From positions 90,343 to 154,342 of the forward strand of contig NZ_LISX01000014.1 of NCBI RefSeq assembly GCF_001905465.1: a DNA stretch of 64,000 nucleotides, given 5' to 3'. Shown here piece after piece: positions 10,006 to 18,788 of the stretch; positions within the stretch are counted from its first letter, which is position 1, and each line of letters opens with the position of its first letter. The notes below the pieces were generated by a model that saw only the letters and a list, made by a program, of their open reading frames with translations, was not told the DNA's origin and made no database searches. A program made the translations under genes and the position numbers. The DNA is from Kitasatospora sp. CB01950 (GTDB taxonomy: Bacteria; Actinomycetota; Actinomycetes; Streptomycetales; Streptomycetaceae).

Positions 10006-10200
10006 TTACTCCGAGATTCGCCGCAGGCTCAGAGGGCGCATGTCCGTCCACACGGTGCCGATATGGGTCAGGCAGTCGTCTTTCGTGCCGGTGACACCGG
10101 CGGCGTGCCAGCCGGTGGGCAGATCCCGGCCGGCGGGCCAGATCGAGTACTGCTCCTCGTCGTTGAACACGACGGTGTAGGACTGGGGGGAATCGTCCAC
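10006..10200 (-). CDS. MbtH-like NRPS accessory protein
   Basis: A 64-aa protein with the MbtH signature: EEQYSIWP, PTGWHAAG, a CLTHIGTVWTDMRPLSLR tail, and the conserved tryptophans. MbtH proteins bind adenylation domains and support their folding and activity. It is the first gene of the NRPS operon, 37 bases upstream of the first synthetase, and most likely serves the three adenylation domains there. The start is GTG at 10200, chosen because CGGAGG lies five bases upstream; a longer reading would add residues unrelated to the family. Confidence 0.95.
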   Translation of the reverse strand: MDDSPQSYTVVFNDEEQYSIWPAGRDLPTGWHAAGVTGTKDDCLTHIGTVWTDMRPLSLRRISE

Positions 10201-10916
10201 GGGTTCCTCCGGGTATGCGAACAACGCAACAACGCCAACACCCACCCGCATGCCGAACCGGCGGAACGGACCGACAGACACCGGCCACCGGCACGACGGA
10301 CGGGCGACGAGCACGACGCGGGCACCACATGAAAACAGCAGCCCGCCCGACACCGCCCCGATCCCCCGACAGCCCCGCGACCAGCAAAGACCGGCCGCGC
10401 ACGGACCCCCGGGAACCACGGCCGCCGGCGAACCACCGCCCCCACGCGTTCCACCCCGCCAGCATGGATCGGCACCCCACCCGCCGATAGAGTAGACCGA
10501 TTACTCCCCCCGCCCGGTTAATTGAGAATTGGCCCGGAACACCACAAACACCCGGCCCCGAAAACAAACCGCCCCTCTCCCGCCACCCCACGCCACACCC
10601 GTCACACCAACCCCGCCCGCCACGCCCGCCCCATGCGAACGCCCCCATTGTTTCCATATTCCGGAAAGCCCGGAACGGGCGGGCCGACCCCCGATATCCA
10701 CGCCCGGGCGAGCGCCCGCCCACCGCGCGCATTCCGCGGCCCCGGGATTCCCGCCGGACCGCCGGAGCGGGTCGGGAACGGCCGGAATTCCGACGCCGCA
10801 CGTCCGGTGCCGGCAGTCCCGCCGGGAGCGGGACTGCCGCGGCGGATCGCGCTGTCGCGGCAGGCGGCGCCGTGTTCCGGGTCGTGCCACGACCGGGCCG
10901 CGGTCCCCGGCGGCGA
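10201..10916. promoter_or_regulatory. Gene-free stretch containing the NRPS-PKS operon promoter region
   Basis: About 700 bases with no convincing gene on either strand; codon bias is absent. A comparatively AT-rich patch near 10490-10530 (including TTAATTGAGAATT) stands out from the GC-rich surroundings and is the best place for the promoter of the minus-strand mbtH-NRPS-PKS operon. I could not assign an operator. Confidence 0.35.
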
Positions 10917-11798
10917 TCAGTGCGGGAGCTTCCCTCCCGGGCCCTCGACGGTTGTCCCCGCCGGGTTCGGCTGCTGGTGGGCCAGGGCGGCGGCGTCCCC
11001 CGCGGGTGCGCGGTGCGAGCGGGCGAGTCGCCGCACCAGCGGATTGACGGGCAGGGTCGCGGCCACGGCGGCCACCAGGAGGATCGTGAAGAGCCGGTCG
11101 CCGATGATGCCGACGTCCCGGCCGATCGTCAGGATGACGACCTCTCCGAGGCCCTTGGTGTCAAGCAGCACGGCCACGGCCACCGCCTCGTGGCGCGGCA
11201 CGCCGACCAGCCGGGCGGCGACCCGCACGCCGGCGATCCTGCTGCCCCAGGCGACGGCGAGGAACGCCGACGCTGCGGCCAGACCCGCGAAGCCGGGTCC
11301 GCCGAGGTCCACGGACAGGCCGGTGAGCGCGAAGAACACCGGCACGAACAGCGCCCCGGCGTTGCGCAGCGGCGCCTCGACGGCGTGCCGCAGCTCCTGC
11401 GCCACGTCGCGCGGCATCACCAGCCCGAAGACGAACGCCCCGACCGCGGGGTGCACGCCGAGGCGGGACGCGGTCCAGGCGGACAGCAGGACTCCGCTGC
11501 CGAGGGCGAGCAGGGCGAGCAGCGGGTGTCCGCCGGCGGCCGGGCGGTCGAGCAGTCGGCGCAGCAGCGGGCGGACCAGGAGCGCCATCGCCGCGGTGCA
11601 GCCGGCGAGGTGCGTCCGGGCCTCCGGCGGGAACAGCAGGTGCGGAAGGTCGCCCGGAAGCAGCCCGAGGACGCTCGGACCGAGGACCACCCCGACCGCG
11701 ATCTCACCGACCACGACCGGCTGGCGCAGCCGGGTGCGCAGCGGCGACAGGAGCAGTCCGATCAGCAGGATGATCGCGATGTCGGCCGGCGCGGTCAT
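10917..11798 (-). CDS. Cation/proton antiporter (CPA2-like), internally shortened
   Basis: A 293-aa hydrophobic protein resembling sodium/proton antiporters of the CPA2 family: N-terminal helix, then QPVVVGEIAVGVVLGPSVLG, LFPPEARTHL, later GVHPAVGAFVFGLVMPR and DTKGLGEVVILTIG. Family members are usually about 400 aa. Here the text jumps from the second or third helix (EARTHLAG) directly into VRPLLRRLLDR, which normally lies about 100 residues further on. I infer an in-frame internal deletion, so it may not transport. The ATG at 11798 falls inside a remnant of an HxlR regulator on the other strand, which points to rearrangement here. Confidence 0.6.
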   Translation of the reverse strand: MTAPADIAIILLIGLLLSPLRTRLRQPVVVGEIAVGVVLGPSVLGLLPGDLPHLLFPPEARTHLAGCTAAMALLVRPLLRRLLDRPAAGGHPLLALLALGSGVLLSAWTASRLGVHPAVGAFVFGLVMPRDVAQELRHAVEAPLRNAGALFVPVFFALTGLSVDLGGPGFAGLAAASAFLAVAWGSRIAGVRVAARLVGVPRHEAVAVAVLLDTKGLGEVVILTIGRDVGIIGDRLFTILLVAAVAATLPVNPLVRRLARSHRAPAGDAAALAHQQPNPAGTTVEGPGGKLPH

Positions 11799-11925
11799 CG
11801 GCTGACGGAGACCGGCGCGGGTCTGACCCATCTGGTGAAGGCGCTCGCCGACTGGTCGTCGGCCCATCGCGCGGTGATCGCGCAGGCCCGGCACGCCTAC
11901 GACCTGGAGCACCCGGAGAGCGAGC
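11796..11925 (+). pseudogene. Remnant of an HxlR-family regulator (C-terminal piece)
   Basis: In frame from 11796 the sequence reads HRLTETGAGLTHLVKALADW, followed by AQARHAYDLEHPE, which matches the C-terminal part of HxlR winged-helix regulators (YxLTxxGxxLxxxLxxLxxW). No upstream part exists in any frame. It overlaps the start of the shortened antiporter on the opposite strand, so it looks like the scar of a deletion. Confidence 0.5.
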
Positions 11926-11931
11926 TCCGCC

Positions 11932-11968
11932 GGCCCGGGAGGGCGTCGACTTCCCACCCTCCCGGGCC
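11932..11968. terminator. Strong hairpin after the multicopper oxidase gene
   Basis: A perfect 12-bp inverted repeat GGCCCGGGAGGG / CCCTCCCGGGCC with a 13-base loop, starting 18 bases beyond the multicopper oxidase stop codon. There is no U-tract, as is usual in streptomycetes. Confidence 0.7.
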
Positions 11969-11985
11969 GCTCGGTCGGACGTGGA

Positions 11986-14900
11986 TCAGGCGGGGATCCG
12001 CCGGAGCGCGCCGCCCGCCGCCGGAACCTGGAGCGGGTCGGAGACGGACTTCGCGGTCATGCTCGGGAACTGCCCGCCGTAGCCGGCGGTGTTGAGGGCG
12101 ACCACCCGGTAGGTGTACGCGTTCGTCGGCGAGGAGGTCATGTCGACGAAGGTGCGGTCCTGGTGGACGTTGGGCCGGTCCAGCGGCGAGGCGATCGTTC
12201 CGACGTCGGTCCAGGTCGTGCCGTCCGTGGAGCGTTGCACGGTGAACGAGGTCTCGGTGATCGAGTTGTCCCGCCACCGGAGTTGGACGCGCGCGTTGCC
12301 GCCCTGGCCGACCACGGAGGCGCTCAGCCCGTCGGCCTTGGCCGGGGGCAGGACCAGCGACTCGGGCCGCATCATGTCCATCTCCTCGTGGCTCAGGATG
12401 TGGCAGTGGATGACGTACTCCCAGCCGAAGTTGACCAGTTGGTTGGTGATCGGCGCGGTCCCGTTGCCCTGCGGGTCGACGTTGTTGAACATCGAGGTGT
12501 CACCGGCCGGCATCGCCGGGTCCAACAGCCGTACCGAGTTGGGCACTTCGAAGGGCGCGGTCGGCACCACCGGGCGCAGCGCGACGATGGTGTCCTCCAG
12601 TGGGCTCATCCGTACGGTGTCCTTCCAGCCGAGTTCGTTGGCGTCCGGCCGCAGGATGATGTTGTCCCAGGTGACCCGGTTGAGCACTTGGACGTCGTAG
12701 AGGTGGAAGTGCATCGGGTGGGTGTCCACGCCGTTGTGGGTGAACCGCCAGATCTGGGTGCCGTCGGCGGTCGAGCCGATCGGCGTGACCTTGGTGTCCG
12801 CTCTCGGCAGGGCGGTGCCGTCGATCAGTTCGGTCTGCGGGTTGATGTACGGGTAGAGGGTGACGTTCTGGGCTCCGGGTGTGGGTGGTTGGGCTTCGAC
12901 GCCGAGGGTGGCCTGCATGCGGCCGTAGGCGTCGAAGCTGGTGGCGTTCATCTCGTCGTGGATGGCCTTGGGTTGCAGCGTCAGCGTGCTCTTCGCGGTC
13001 GGGGCCTTGAGGGTGTTGAAGTTGAACGCGGTGGTGTCGTTGACCCGGACCAGTCCGTCGCAGGTGTTGACGGCGGTGTTGGCGGTGTTGCAGTTGCTGC
13101 CGTTCGCGAAGCTGGTGCCGTAGGCCGAGTTGTACGCGGCCTGTCCGACGATGATCGGGTTCTGGCCGGATTCGAAGACGCCGGAGCCGTCCGCGTGGTG
13201 GCGGAACGCGGCCTGGAGTCTGGCCAGGTTGAACGCGGGGGCCGGCTTGGTGTCGGCGACGGTGACCTGCATGACGGTGCGGGTGTTGGGGCCGTAGCCG
13301 GGCAGGATCTTGGGCGCTCCGGCGGGGGCGAGGTCGGGGGCGCCGGTGTAGTAGTCGTAGGAGGCGATCCGGGCGGGGTAGGCGGCGGGCGCGTCGTTGT
13401 AGAGGATCAGTGTCTTGCCGGCGAACTTCGAGAAGTCGACCAGCACGTCGGCCCGTTCGGCGGGGGCGAGGGTCAGCGAGTGCTTGTCGACGTTGCCGAC
13501 GTCGAAGCGGGTCGGGTCGGTGATCCAGGTGGTCGGCTGCTGTCCGTCGATGACGGCGGGGGCGGGCAGGAAGCCGCCCTCGTTGGCGATCTGGATCCAA
13601 CTCGGCCCGGCGGACGGGTTGTTGGCGTCCACGGGGGTGGGTGAAACGTTGGGGTCGGTCTGTGCGGCCTTCAACTCGTCCGGTTTCAGGGCGACTTCGG
13701 TGGTGCCGTCACCCTGCTTCGAATCGGCGGTGTACCACTGGAAGTTGAAGAAGCGGTCGTTGGCGGCGTTGAGCAGCCGCAGCCGGTAGGTCTTGGGCTG
13801 GACGGTGGTCTTCGGGTAGGCGACGCCGTTGACGATCGGGGTGTCGTTGAACTGCTCCATGCCCATGGAGATGTTGGGGGTGCCGGGGATCTGTTCGGGC
13901 TCGCAGTAGGGCGCGGCCCGGTACTGCCAGGTGGTCGGGTCGTCCAGTTTGCAGTGCGGGTCGTGGTAGGGGTTGGGAATCGGCCCGTAGGTGGTGTCGC
14001 CGGCCGGCGGCCAGAACCACGGCCCGTACATCCAACGCCCGTACGAGCTCATGCCGGTGGGGTCACCGGGGTTCTGCGCCGGCATGTAGACGTGGTGGTA
14101 CCAGAAGCTGCCCTTTCCGCCCCAGCGTTGGGCGTCCCAGGTCGGGTCCTGGCCGTAGGAGACCCGGTCGCCGCCCGCGTCGAACTGGTCCTTGAGCTGG
14201 GTGTCGTCGGGCACGAAGGTGCGGTCCTGGACGAGCAGCGGGAGGGTCGACGAGGCGTCGGGGATGGTGCCGCTGCTGATCAGGGCCTTCTCGGTGTCGT
14301 CGGTGATGGTGTAGCCGGCGGCCTCGCCGGCGTACACGTTCAGGCGGGTGATGCCGTAGGAGTGGTCGTGGTAGAACATCAGCCGCGCGCTCTGCTGGTT
14401 GGTGTAGTAGAACGTCGAGCAGCCGTCGTCGGCGGCGGCGCACAGCGTCGCCCCGGCGGGGTCGACCATGTCGGGCACGTTCTGCACGCCGACGCCCTGC
14501 GGCCAGTCGGTGTGCTCGCCGGCGGGGGTGATCCACTGGTGCGGGGTGCCGTCGCTGATCCACGGGGTGATGCCGCCGTGCAGGTGCAGGTTGGCGCGGT
14601 TGTCCGTGTAGCAGCCGGACTTGGCGTCGGTGCAGGACGGGTTGCGGACCTCGTCGGTGACGGTGGAGCTGTTGCCGGGCGCGGGCATCGTCATCGGGCC
14701 CATGCCGGCGCCCATGCCGGTGCTGTCGACCGGCAGGAACAGGTCGCCGGCGGCGCCGGTGGGCAGCAGGTTGCGGAACACGATCCGCACCGGCCGGTCC
14801 TTGGTGGCGGCGATCAGCGGGCCCATCCACTGCGGGGCGGCGACGCCGGTGTACGGCAGTTGCTGCCGGGTGCCGTCCATCAGCTCGTTGTACAGCGGGA

Positions 14901-16692
14901 CTCGGCGGCCGGGCACCGCGTCGGTGGAGAGCTGGACGTAGCCGCGCACCAGGGTGGGCGGCAGGTCGGAGGAGAACCGGGTGCGGTACTGCACCAGGCC
15001 GATGACGTACTGGTCGGCCTGCTTGCCGTCGGTGGTGACGGTCTCGGGCACCGCCTCGGGGATGAACTTCGCGGCCGGATCGGTGCTCGGGTCGGCGACT
15101 TGCTGGACGTCCGGGCAGCCGGCGCCGTTCGCGCCCGGGTTGCAGGTGGTCGGCAGCTTGTCCTGGAACTTCTTCAGGCCGGGCGTCAGGTATCCGGCGC
15201 CGGGGCTGGTGACGGTGATCGAGCTGATCGCGCCGAGGTTGGTCACGGCGGTCGCCTCGGCGCCCGAACCTCCGTTGCCGGTGGGGTCGTTGACGGCGAC
15301 GTCCGGGGTGGAGGCGTAGCCGGAGCCGGGGGTGTCGACGGTGAGCGCCAGCAGCTTCAGGCCGCTGGCGGCGGCGGCCGGGGTGGCGCCGGGGATCGGG
15401 TCGGCCAGGGTGCCGTTGCGGACGGTGACGCCGGGCGCGGCGGTGTAGCCGCTGCCGGGGTCGTCGACGGTCACCTTGGCGATGCCGCCGCCGGGAGTGA
15501 GGTCGGCGGGGTCGACGTGGCCCTTGGCGACGGTGCCGTCCGGCTGGGCGGGCAGGTCGAAGTCGACGGTCGGCATGGTGTAGCCGGCTCCGGCGTCGGT
15601 GACGGTCACGTTCGCCACCCCGCCGGAGGCGGTGGCCGCGGCGCCGTTCCCGCCGCCGCCGGTGACGGAGACCGCGAAGCCGCCGTAGCCGCTGCCGCCC
15701 GCGCGGACCTGGTAGTCGACCACGCTGCGGGTCTGCTGGATGGCGGCGGTGGCGGTGGCGGCCGTGGTGCCGCCCTCGACGGTGACGGTGGTCGCGCCCT
15801 CGGCGTAGCCGTGGCCGGGCGCGGTCACCTCGATGCTCGCGATGCCGCCGGTGCGCGGGTCGACGGTGGCGGTGGCCTCCGCGCCGCTGCCGCCGGCGGC
15901 CGGCGCGACCTGCGCGCCGAAGGAGTACGTCCGGTCCTGCGTGGCGTGGCGCTCCCAGCCGGGGGCGCCGACGGTGAGGGTGGCGTCCTTGGCGGGGGCG
16001 GCTCCGGTCGGCGGGCTGGTGCTGTTGTCCGCGCCGGCCGGGTACACCAGGGTGTCGGTCGGGTGCTCCACGCCGGTGTCGACGGGGACGCCCTCGCCGT
16101 AGAAGGCGATCAGGTCGCCGGCCCGGACGGGCGTGTCCGGCATGTCGTAGGAGGTGACCTCGCCGCCGGTGCTGCCCGGCGCGGGCACCGTGCGCAGCCC
16201 GCTGTCGGCGATGACCGTGTACTGGTCGGCGGTGCCGGTCGGGTGCAGCACGTAGCCGTGGAACAGGCCGCCCTCGGAGGTGCTGGGGCTGCCGCCCGGG
16301 GTGGTCTGGTTCCAGGTGCGGAAGCCCTTGAGGGTGCCGGCGGGCAGCGGAGTGCTCGTCAGGATGACGAGCACCGGCCCGAGTTGGCCCTTCGGGGTGG
16401 CGTAGTCGGTGGCGTAGGCCCGGGCGGTCAGCGGGTTGCCCACGGCCACGGTGGTGGTGCTGCTGTGGATGGCGACCTTGGCCCGGGACACCGTCAGCGG
16501 GCTGTTCGCCCAGTTCGGCCAGGGGCCGAAGTAGTGCGGGACCTTGGCCTGGTCGGTCGGCCCGGCCGGGGCGGCGGCCGCCTGCTGGGGCTGCGTCGGC
16601 GGCAGTCCGAGCAGGGCCGCCGCCACCATGGCCCAGACGCCGGCCATCGCGACGAGGTGCCGTCGCCCCCTCCTGGTGTGGCGCGTGAACAC
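11986..16692 (-). CDS. Very large secreted multicopper oxidase with internal beta repeats and a C-terminal FN3 domain
   Basis: A 1568-aa exported protein. A signal sequence (RRGRRHLVAMAG, then a hydrophobic run ending at QAAAAPAG) is followed by a long region with at least five imperfect repeats of the type 'SIEVTAPGHGY...TVTV' (about residues 265-505). The copper motifs come after: NLHLHGG near 704, FYHDHS near 774, HPMHFH near 1325 and HCHILSHEEM near 1432, which together supply type 1, 2 and 3 copper ligands. An FN3-like domain (ARVQLRWRDNS, FTVQRSTDG) ends the protein. The start GTG at 16692 has AGGGAGGG upstream. Likely substrates are metal ions or phenolics outside the cell; large bacterial oxidases of this shape include manganese oxidases, but the substrate is unknown. 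It is divergent from a two-component system that may control it. Confidence 0.88.
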   Translation of the reverse strand: MFTRHTRRGRRHLVAMAGVWAMVAAALLGLPPTQPQQAAAAPAGPTDQAKVPHYFGPWPNWANSPLTVSRAKVAIHSSTTTVAVGNPLTARAYATDYATPKGQLGPVLVILTSTPLPAGTLKGFRTWNQTTPGGSPSTSEGGLFHGYVLHPTGTADQYTVIADSGLRTVPAPGSTGGEVTSYDMPDTPVRAGDLIAFYGEGVPVDTGVEHPTDTLVYPAGADNSTSPPTGAAPAKDATLTVGAPGWERHATQDRTYSFGAQVAPAAGGSGAEATATVDPRTGGIASIEVTAPGHGYAEGATTVTVEGGTTAATATAAIQQTRSVVDYQVRAGGSGYGGFAVSVTGGGGNGAAATASGGVANVTVTDAGAGYTMPTVDFDLPAQPDGTVAKGHVDPADLTPGGGIAKVTVDDPGSGYTAAPGVTVRNGTLADPIPGATPAAAASGLKLLALTVDTPGSGYASTPDVAVNDPTGNGGSGAEATAVTNLGAISSITVTSPGAGYLTPGLKKFQDKLPTTCNPGANGAGCPDVQQVADPSTDPAAKFIPEAVPETVTTDGKQADQYVIGLVQYRTRFSSDLPPTLVRGYVQLSTDAVPGRRVPLYNELMDGTRQQLPYTGVAAPQWMGPLIAATKDRPVRIVFRNLLPTGAAGDLFLPVDSTGMGAGMGPMTMPAPGNSSTVTDEVRNPSCTDAKSGCYTDNRANLHLHGGITPWISDGTPHQWITPAGEHTDWPQGVGVQNVPDMVDPAGATLCAAADDGCSTFYYTNQQSARLMFYHDHSYGITRLNVYAGEAAGYTITDDTEKALISSGTIPDASSTLPLLVQDRTFVPDDTQLKDQFDAGGDRVSYGQDPTWDAQRWGGKGSFWYHHVYMPAQNPGDPTGMSSYGRWMYGPWFWPPAGDTTYGPIPNPYHDPHCKLDDPTTWQYRAAPYCEPEQIPGTPNISMGMEQFNDTPIVNGVAYPKTTVQPKTYRLRLLNAANDRFFNFQWYTADSKQGDGTTEVALKPDELKAAQTDPNVSPTPVDANNPSAGPSWIQIANEGGFLPAPAVIDGQQPTTWITDPTRFDVGNVDKHSLTLAPAERADVLVDFSKFAGKTLILYNDAPAAYPARIASYDYYTGAPDLAPAGAPKILPGYGPNTRTVMQVTVADTKPAPAFNLARLQAAFRHHADGSGVFESGQNPIIVGQAAYNSAYGTSFANGSNCNTANTAVNTCDGLVRVNDTTAFNFNTLKAPTAKSTLTLQPKAIHDEMNATSFDAYGRMQATLGVEAQPPTPGAQNVTLYPYINPQTELIDGTALPRADTKVTPIGSTADGTQIWRFTHNGVDTHPMHFHLYDVQVLNRVTWDNIILRPDANELGWKDTVRMSPLEDTIVALRPVVPTAPFEVPNSVRLLDPAMPAGDTSMFNNVDPQGNGTAPITNQLVNFGWEYVIHCHILSHEEMDMMRPESLVLPPAKADGLSASVVGQGGNARVQLRWRDNSITETSFTVQRSTDGTTWTDVGTIASPLDRPNVHQDRTFVDMTSSPTNAYTYRVVALNTAGYGGQFPSMTAKSVSDPLQVPAAGGALRRIPA

Positions 16693-16862
16693 GCCGTCCC
16701 TCCTCCCTCTCGGCACCCGACCGCGTCGCGCGGGTCGGTCCCTTCCGGTGCGGCGGGAGCGGCGGTCTTCACGGGGGTGTGGACGGCCGTGCCGCCGGCC
16801 GGTCACGAGCTGCGGCGGTTGCGGGCCCAGTGTGCGGACGGCCGCCGGGCGGGCCGGGGAAG

Positions 16863-16896
16863 ATGACAGTCTTGTCATGAGGCCGTCATGACGGCC
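16863..16896. promoter_or_regulatory. Two adjacent palindromes in the oxidase / two-component divergent promoter
   Basis: ATGACAGTCTTGTCAT (16863-16878) and the perfect 16-mer GGCCGTCATGACGGCC (16881-16896) lie between the divergent oxidase and response-regulator genes. A GATAAT box follows at about 16927 and could be a -10 for the plus strand. They look like operator sites; the binding protein is unknown. Confidence 0.5.
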
Positions 16897-16941
16897 CATC
16901 AGCTCCGCAGACCGCACACAAAGTGCGATAATCGTGCGCAA

Positions 16942-16983
16942 CTTGAGGCGGCGGCTCCGGGCCTTGAGGCGGCGGCTCCGGGC
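16942..16983 (+). repeat. 21-bp tandem direct repeat upstream of the response regulator
   Basis: Two exact copies of a 21-bp unit beginning CTTGAGGCGGCGGCT (16942-16962 and 16963-16983), 32 bases before the start codon. Two-turn direct repeats are typical binding sites for OmpR-type regulators such as the gene that follows, so autoregulation is plausible; it could also be chance slippage in the 5' untranslated region. Confidence 0.6.
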
Positions 16984-17015
16984 GGAGTCCGGGACGCGGA
17001 AAGGCAGCACCGAGC

Positions 17016-17681
17016 ATGGCGCGACTGCTGGTCGTCGAGGACGAGGCACGCCTGCGGGCCTACCTGACCCGCACGCTGAGCACCGACGGCCACCTCGTCG
17101 ACGGCGCCGGCACCGGCCCCGAAGCCGTCCGGCGCCTGCGCGAGGACGCCTACGACCTGATCGTGCTCGACCTGATGCTGCCCGGCTTCGACGGCTTCGA
17201 AGTGATGCGCCAGGCCTTCGAACTCCGCCCCGAACAGCGCATCCTGGTCCTCTCCGCCGTGGTGGACGTCGCCACCCGGGTGCGCTGCCTGCGCACCGGC
17301 GCCGTGGACTTCCTCGGCAAGCCGTTCGCCACCGCCGAGTTGATCGAACGGGTCCGCTCCCGGCTGCGCACCGCCCCCGTCGGCGCGCCCCAGCGCTGGC
17401 TGCGGGTCGGGAACGTCGCCCTCGACCTCGAACGGCAGGCGCTCGGCATCGACGGGCAGCAGATCCCGCTCTCCCACCGGGAGTTCATGCTGCTCGGCCA
17501 CCTGATGCGACAGGCCGGACAGGTCTGCAGCCGGCACGAACTGCTGGCCGGCGTCTGGGGCTACAGCGACGACCTGGCCAGCAACGTCGTCGACGTGACG
17601 GTCCGCCGGATCCGCGGCAAGACGCCGCGGCCGATCATCGAGACGGTCCGCAACGTCGGGTACGCCTTCAGTGCCTGCTGA
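17016..17681 (+). CDS. OmpR-family response regulator
   Basis: A 221-aa regulator. Receiver domain residues 1-115 with acidic pair ED at 8-9, phosphoacceptor D52 in LIVLDLMLPGFDG and the conserved lysine in GKPF. A winged-helix DNA-binding domain follows (LSHREFMLLGHL, then VVDVTVRRIRGK and TVRNVGYAF at the end). Its last codons overlap the start of the sensor kinase gene by 11 bases, so the two are co-translated. Placed back to back with the secreted multicopper oxidase, it is a good candidate regulator of that enzyme or of an extracellular metal or redox response; this is inference from position. Confidence 0.93.
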   Translation: MARLLVVEDEARLRAYLTRTLSTDGHLVDGAGTGPEAVRRLREDAYDLIVLDLMLPGFDGFEVMRQAFELRPEQRILVLSAVVDVATRVRCLRTGAVDFLGKPFATAELIERVRSRLRTAPVGAPQRWLRVGNVALDLERQALGIDGQQIPLSHREFMLLGHLMRQAGQVCSRHELLAGVWGYSDDLASNVVDVTVRRIRGKTPRPIIETVRNVGYAFSAC

Positions 17682-18669
17682 CCGCCGTGGACGCGACCGC
17701 GCGCTCTTCGCGGGCTGGGTGCTGTTCGTGGCCTGCACCCAGCTGGTGCTGCTCGTCGAACCCCACCTGGAGACGGTGGCGTTCCACCTGGTGTGGATCA
17801 GCATGTCCATCGTCTACGGCTTCCAGTCCTGGTCCGCCCGCCGGACGGCCGCGGTGCTCACCACCGTCACCCTGGTCACCGGCGGCACCATGGCCGCCTA
17901 CGCCTGGCACGGCCACCTCGGCTGGGACGAACTCGCCGAAGTCCCGCTGATGGCCCTGGTGTTCCTCGCCATGGCCTGGCACGTGCGCCGCCGCGCCGCC
18001 GCCCTCGCCGAAGTCCGCACCGCCGCCGAACGCGAACGCCGCGCCCAGCAGGACAAGGAACTGTTCGTCCGCACCTGCTCGCACGAGATGCGCACCCCCC
18101 TCACCGTCGCCCGCTGCTACGCCGAACTCGTCCAGGGCGAACTGCCCGCCGGGGCCGGGCGGGAGGACCTCGACGTGGTCCTCGACGAACTCGACCGGCT
18201 CGCCCGGCTGTCCGGCCGGCTGCTGGTCCTCGCCGACGCCTACCACCCCGCCGAACCCGAGCACGGCCCCGTCGACCTCGACGCGCTGGTGCACCGCACC
18301 GTCCAGCGCTGGCGGCCCGCGACCGACCGCCACTGGCACCTGGACGCGCCCGCCGTCCGCATCGAGGGCGACGAATCCCGCCTGGAGGCCGCCCTCGACG
18401 CCCTGGTGGAGAACGCCGTCAAGTACACCGCCCCCGGCGACGCCATCACGCTGCGCTGCCGCACCGCCCGGCACGGTGCCGAACTCGACGTCGAGGACAC
18501 CGGCGTCGGCTTCGCCCACTCCCCCGCCACCGGCCTGGCCGGCACCGGCCTGGGCCTGGCCATCGTCCGCGCCGTCCTCGACGCCCACGCCGGCGAGCTC
18601 ACCATCTCCCCCGCCCCGCACGGCGGTTCCCTGCTCCGCATGCGCCTGCCCGCGCCGCGCCCCGCCTGA
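17671..18669 (+). CDS. Membrane sensor histidine kinase
   Basis: A 332-aa kinase. Three or four hydrophobic helices span residues 12-105, then a dimerisation/phosphoacceptor box CSHEMRTPLTVARCYAEL (His near 137) and an ATPase domain with the N box (ALVENAVKYTAPGD), G1 box (DVEDTGVGF) and G2 box (GTGLGLAIVRAV). There is almost no extracytoplasmic sensor domain, so the signal is probably sensed in or near the membrane. Start GTG at 17671 lies inside the response-regulator gene. Confidence 0.92.
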   Translation: MPADRRGRDRALFAGWVLFVACTQLVLLVEPHLETVAFHLVWISMSIVYGFQSWSARRTAAVLTTVTLVTGGTMAAYAWHGHLGWDELAEVPLMALVFLAMAWHVRRRAAALAEVRTAAERERRAQQDKELFVRTCSHEMRTPLTVARCYAELVQGELPAGAGREDLDVVLDELDRLARLSGRLLVLADAYHPAEPEHGPVDLDALVHRTVQRWRPATDRHWHLDAPAVRIEGDESRLEAALDALVENAVKYTAPGDAITLRCRTARHGAELDVEDTGVGFAHSPATGLAGTGLGLAIVRAVLDAHAGELTISPAPHGGSLLRMRLPAPRPA

Positions 18670-18788
18670 CCGGCCGCCGGGCAGTGCGGGCGGCTCCGTC
18701 GGTGGCGGGGCGCGGGTACGGACGGGTCAGGTCGGGCGGGTCGGTTCAGGGGACGGATCAATTCGGCGGGCGGGTCAGGTCGGGCGGT

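Noticed and set aside
189..10094. Several open frames over 1000 codons on the plus strand opposite the NRPS genes.
   Set aside because: They are Gly/Ala/Val/Arg-rich low-complexity translations caused by high GC; the minus strand carries clear NRPS domains throughout.
18723..18787. A 17-bp direct repeat between the histidine kinase and GH5 genes.
   Set aside because: It lies in the convergent 3' region, is built from low-complexity GGGTCAGGTCGGGCGG-type sequence and has no supporting context.
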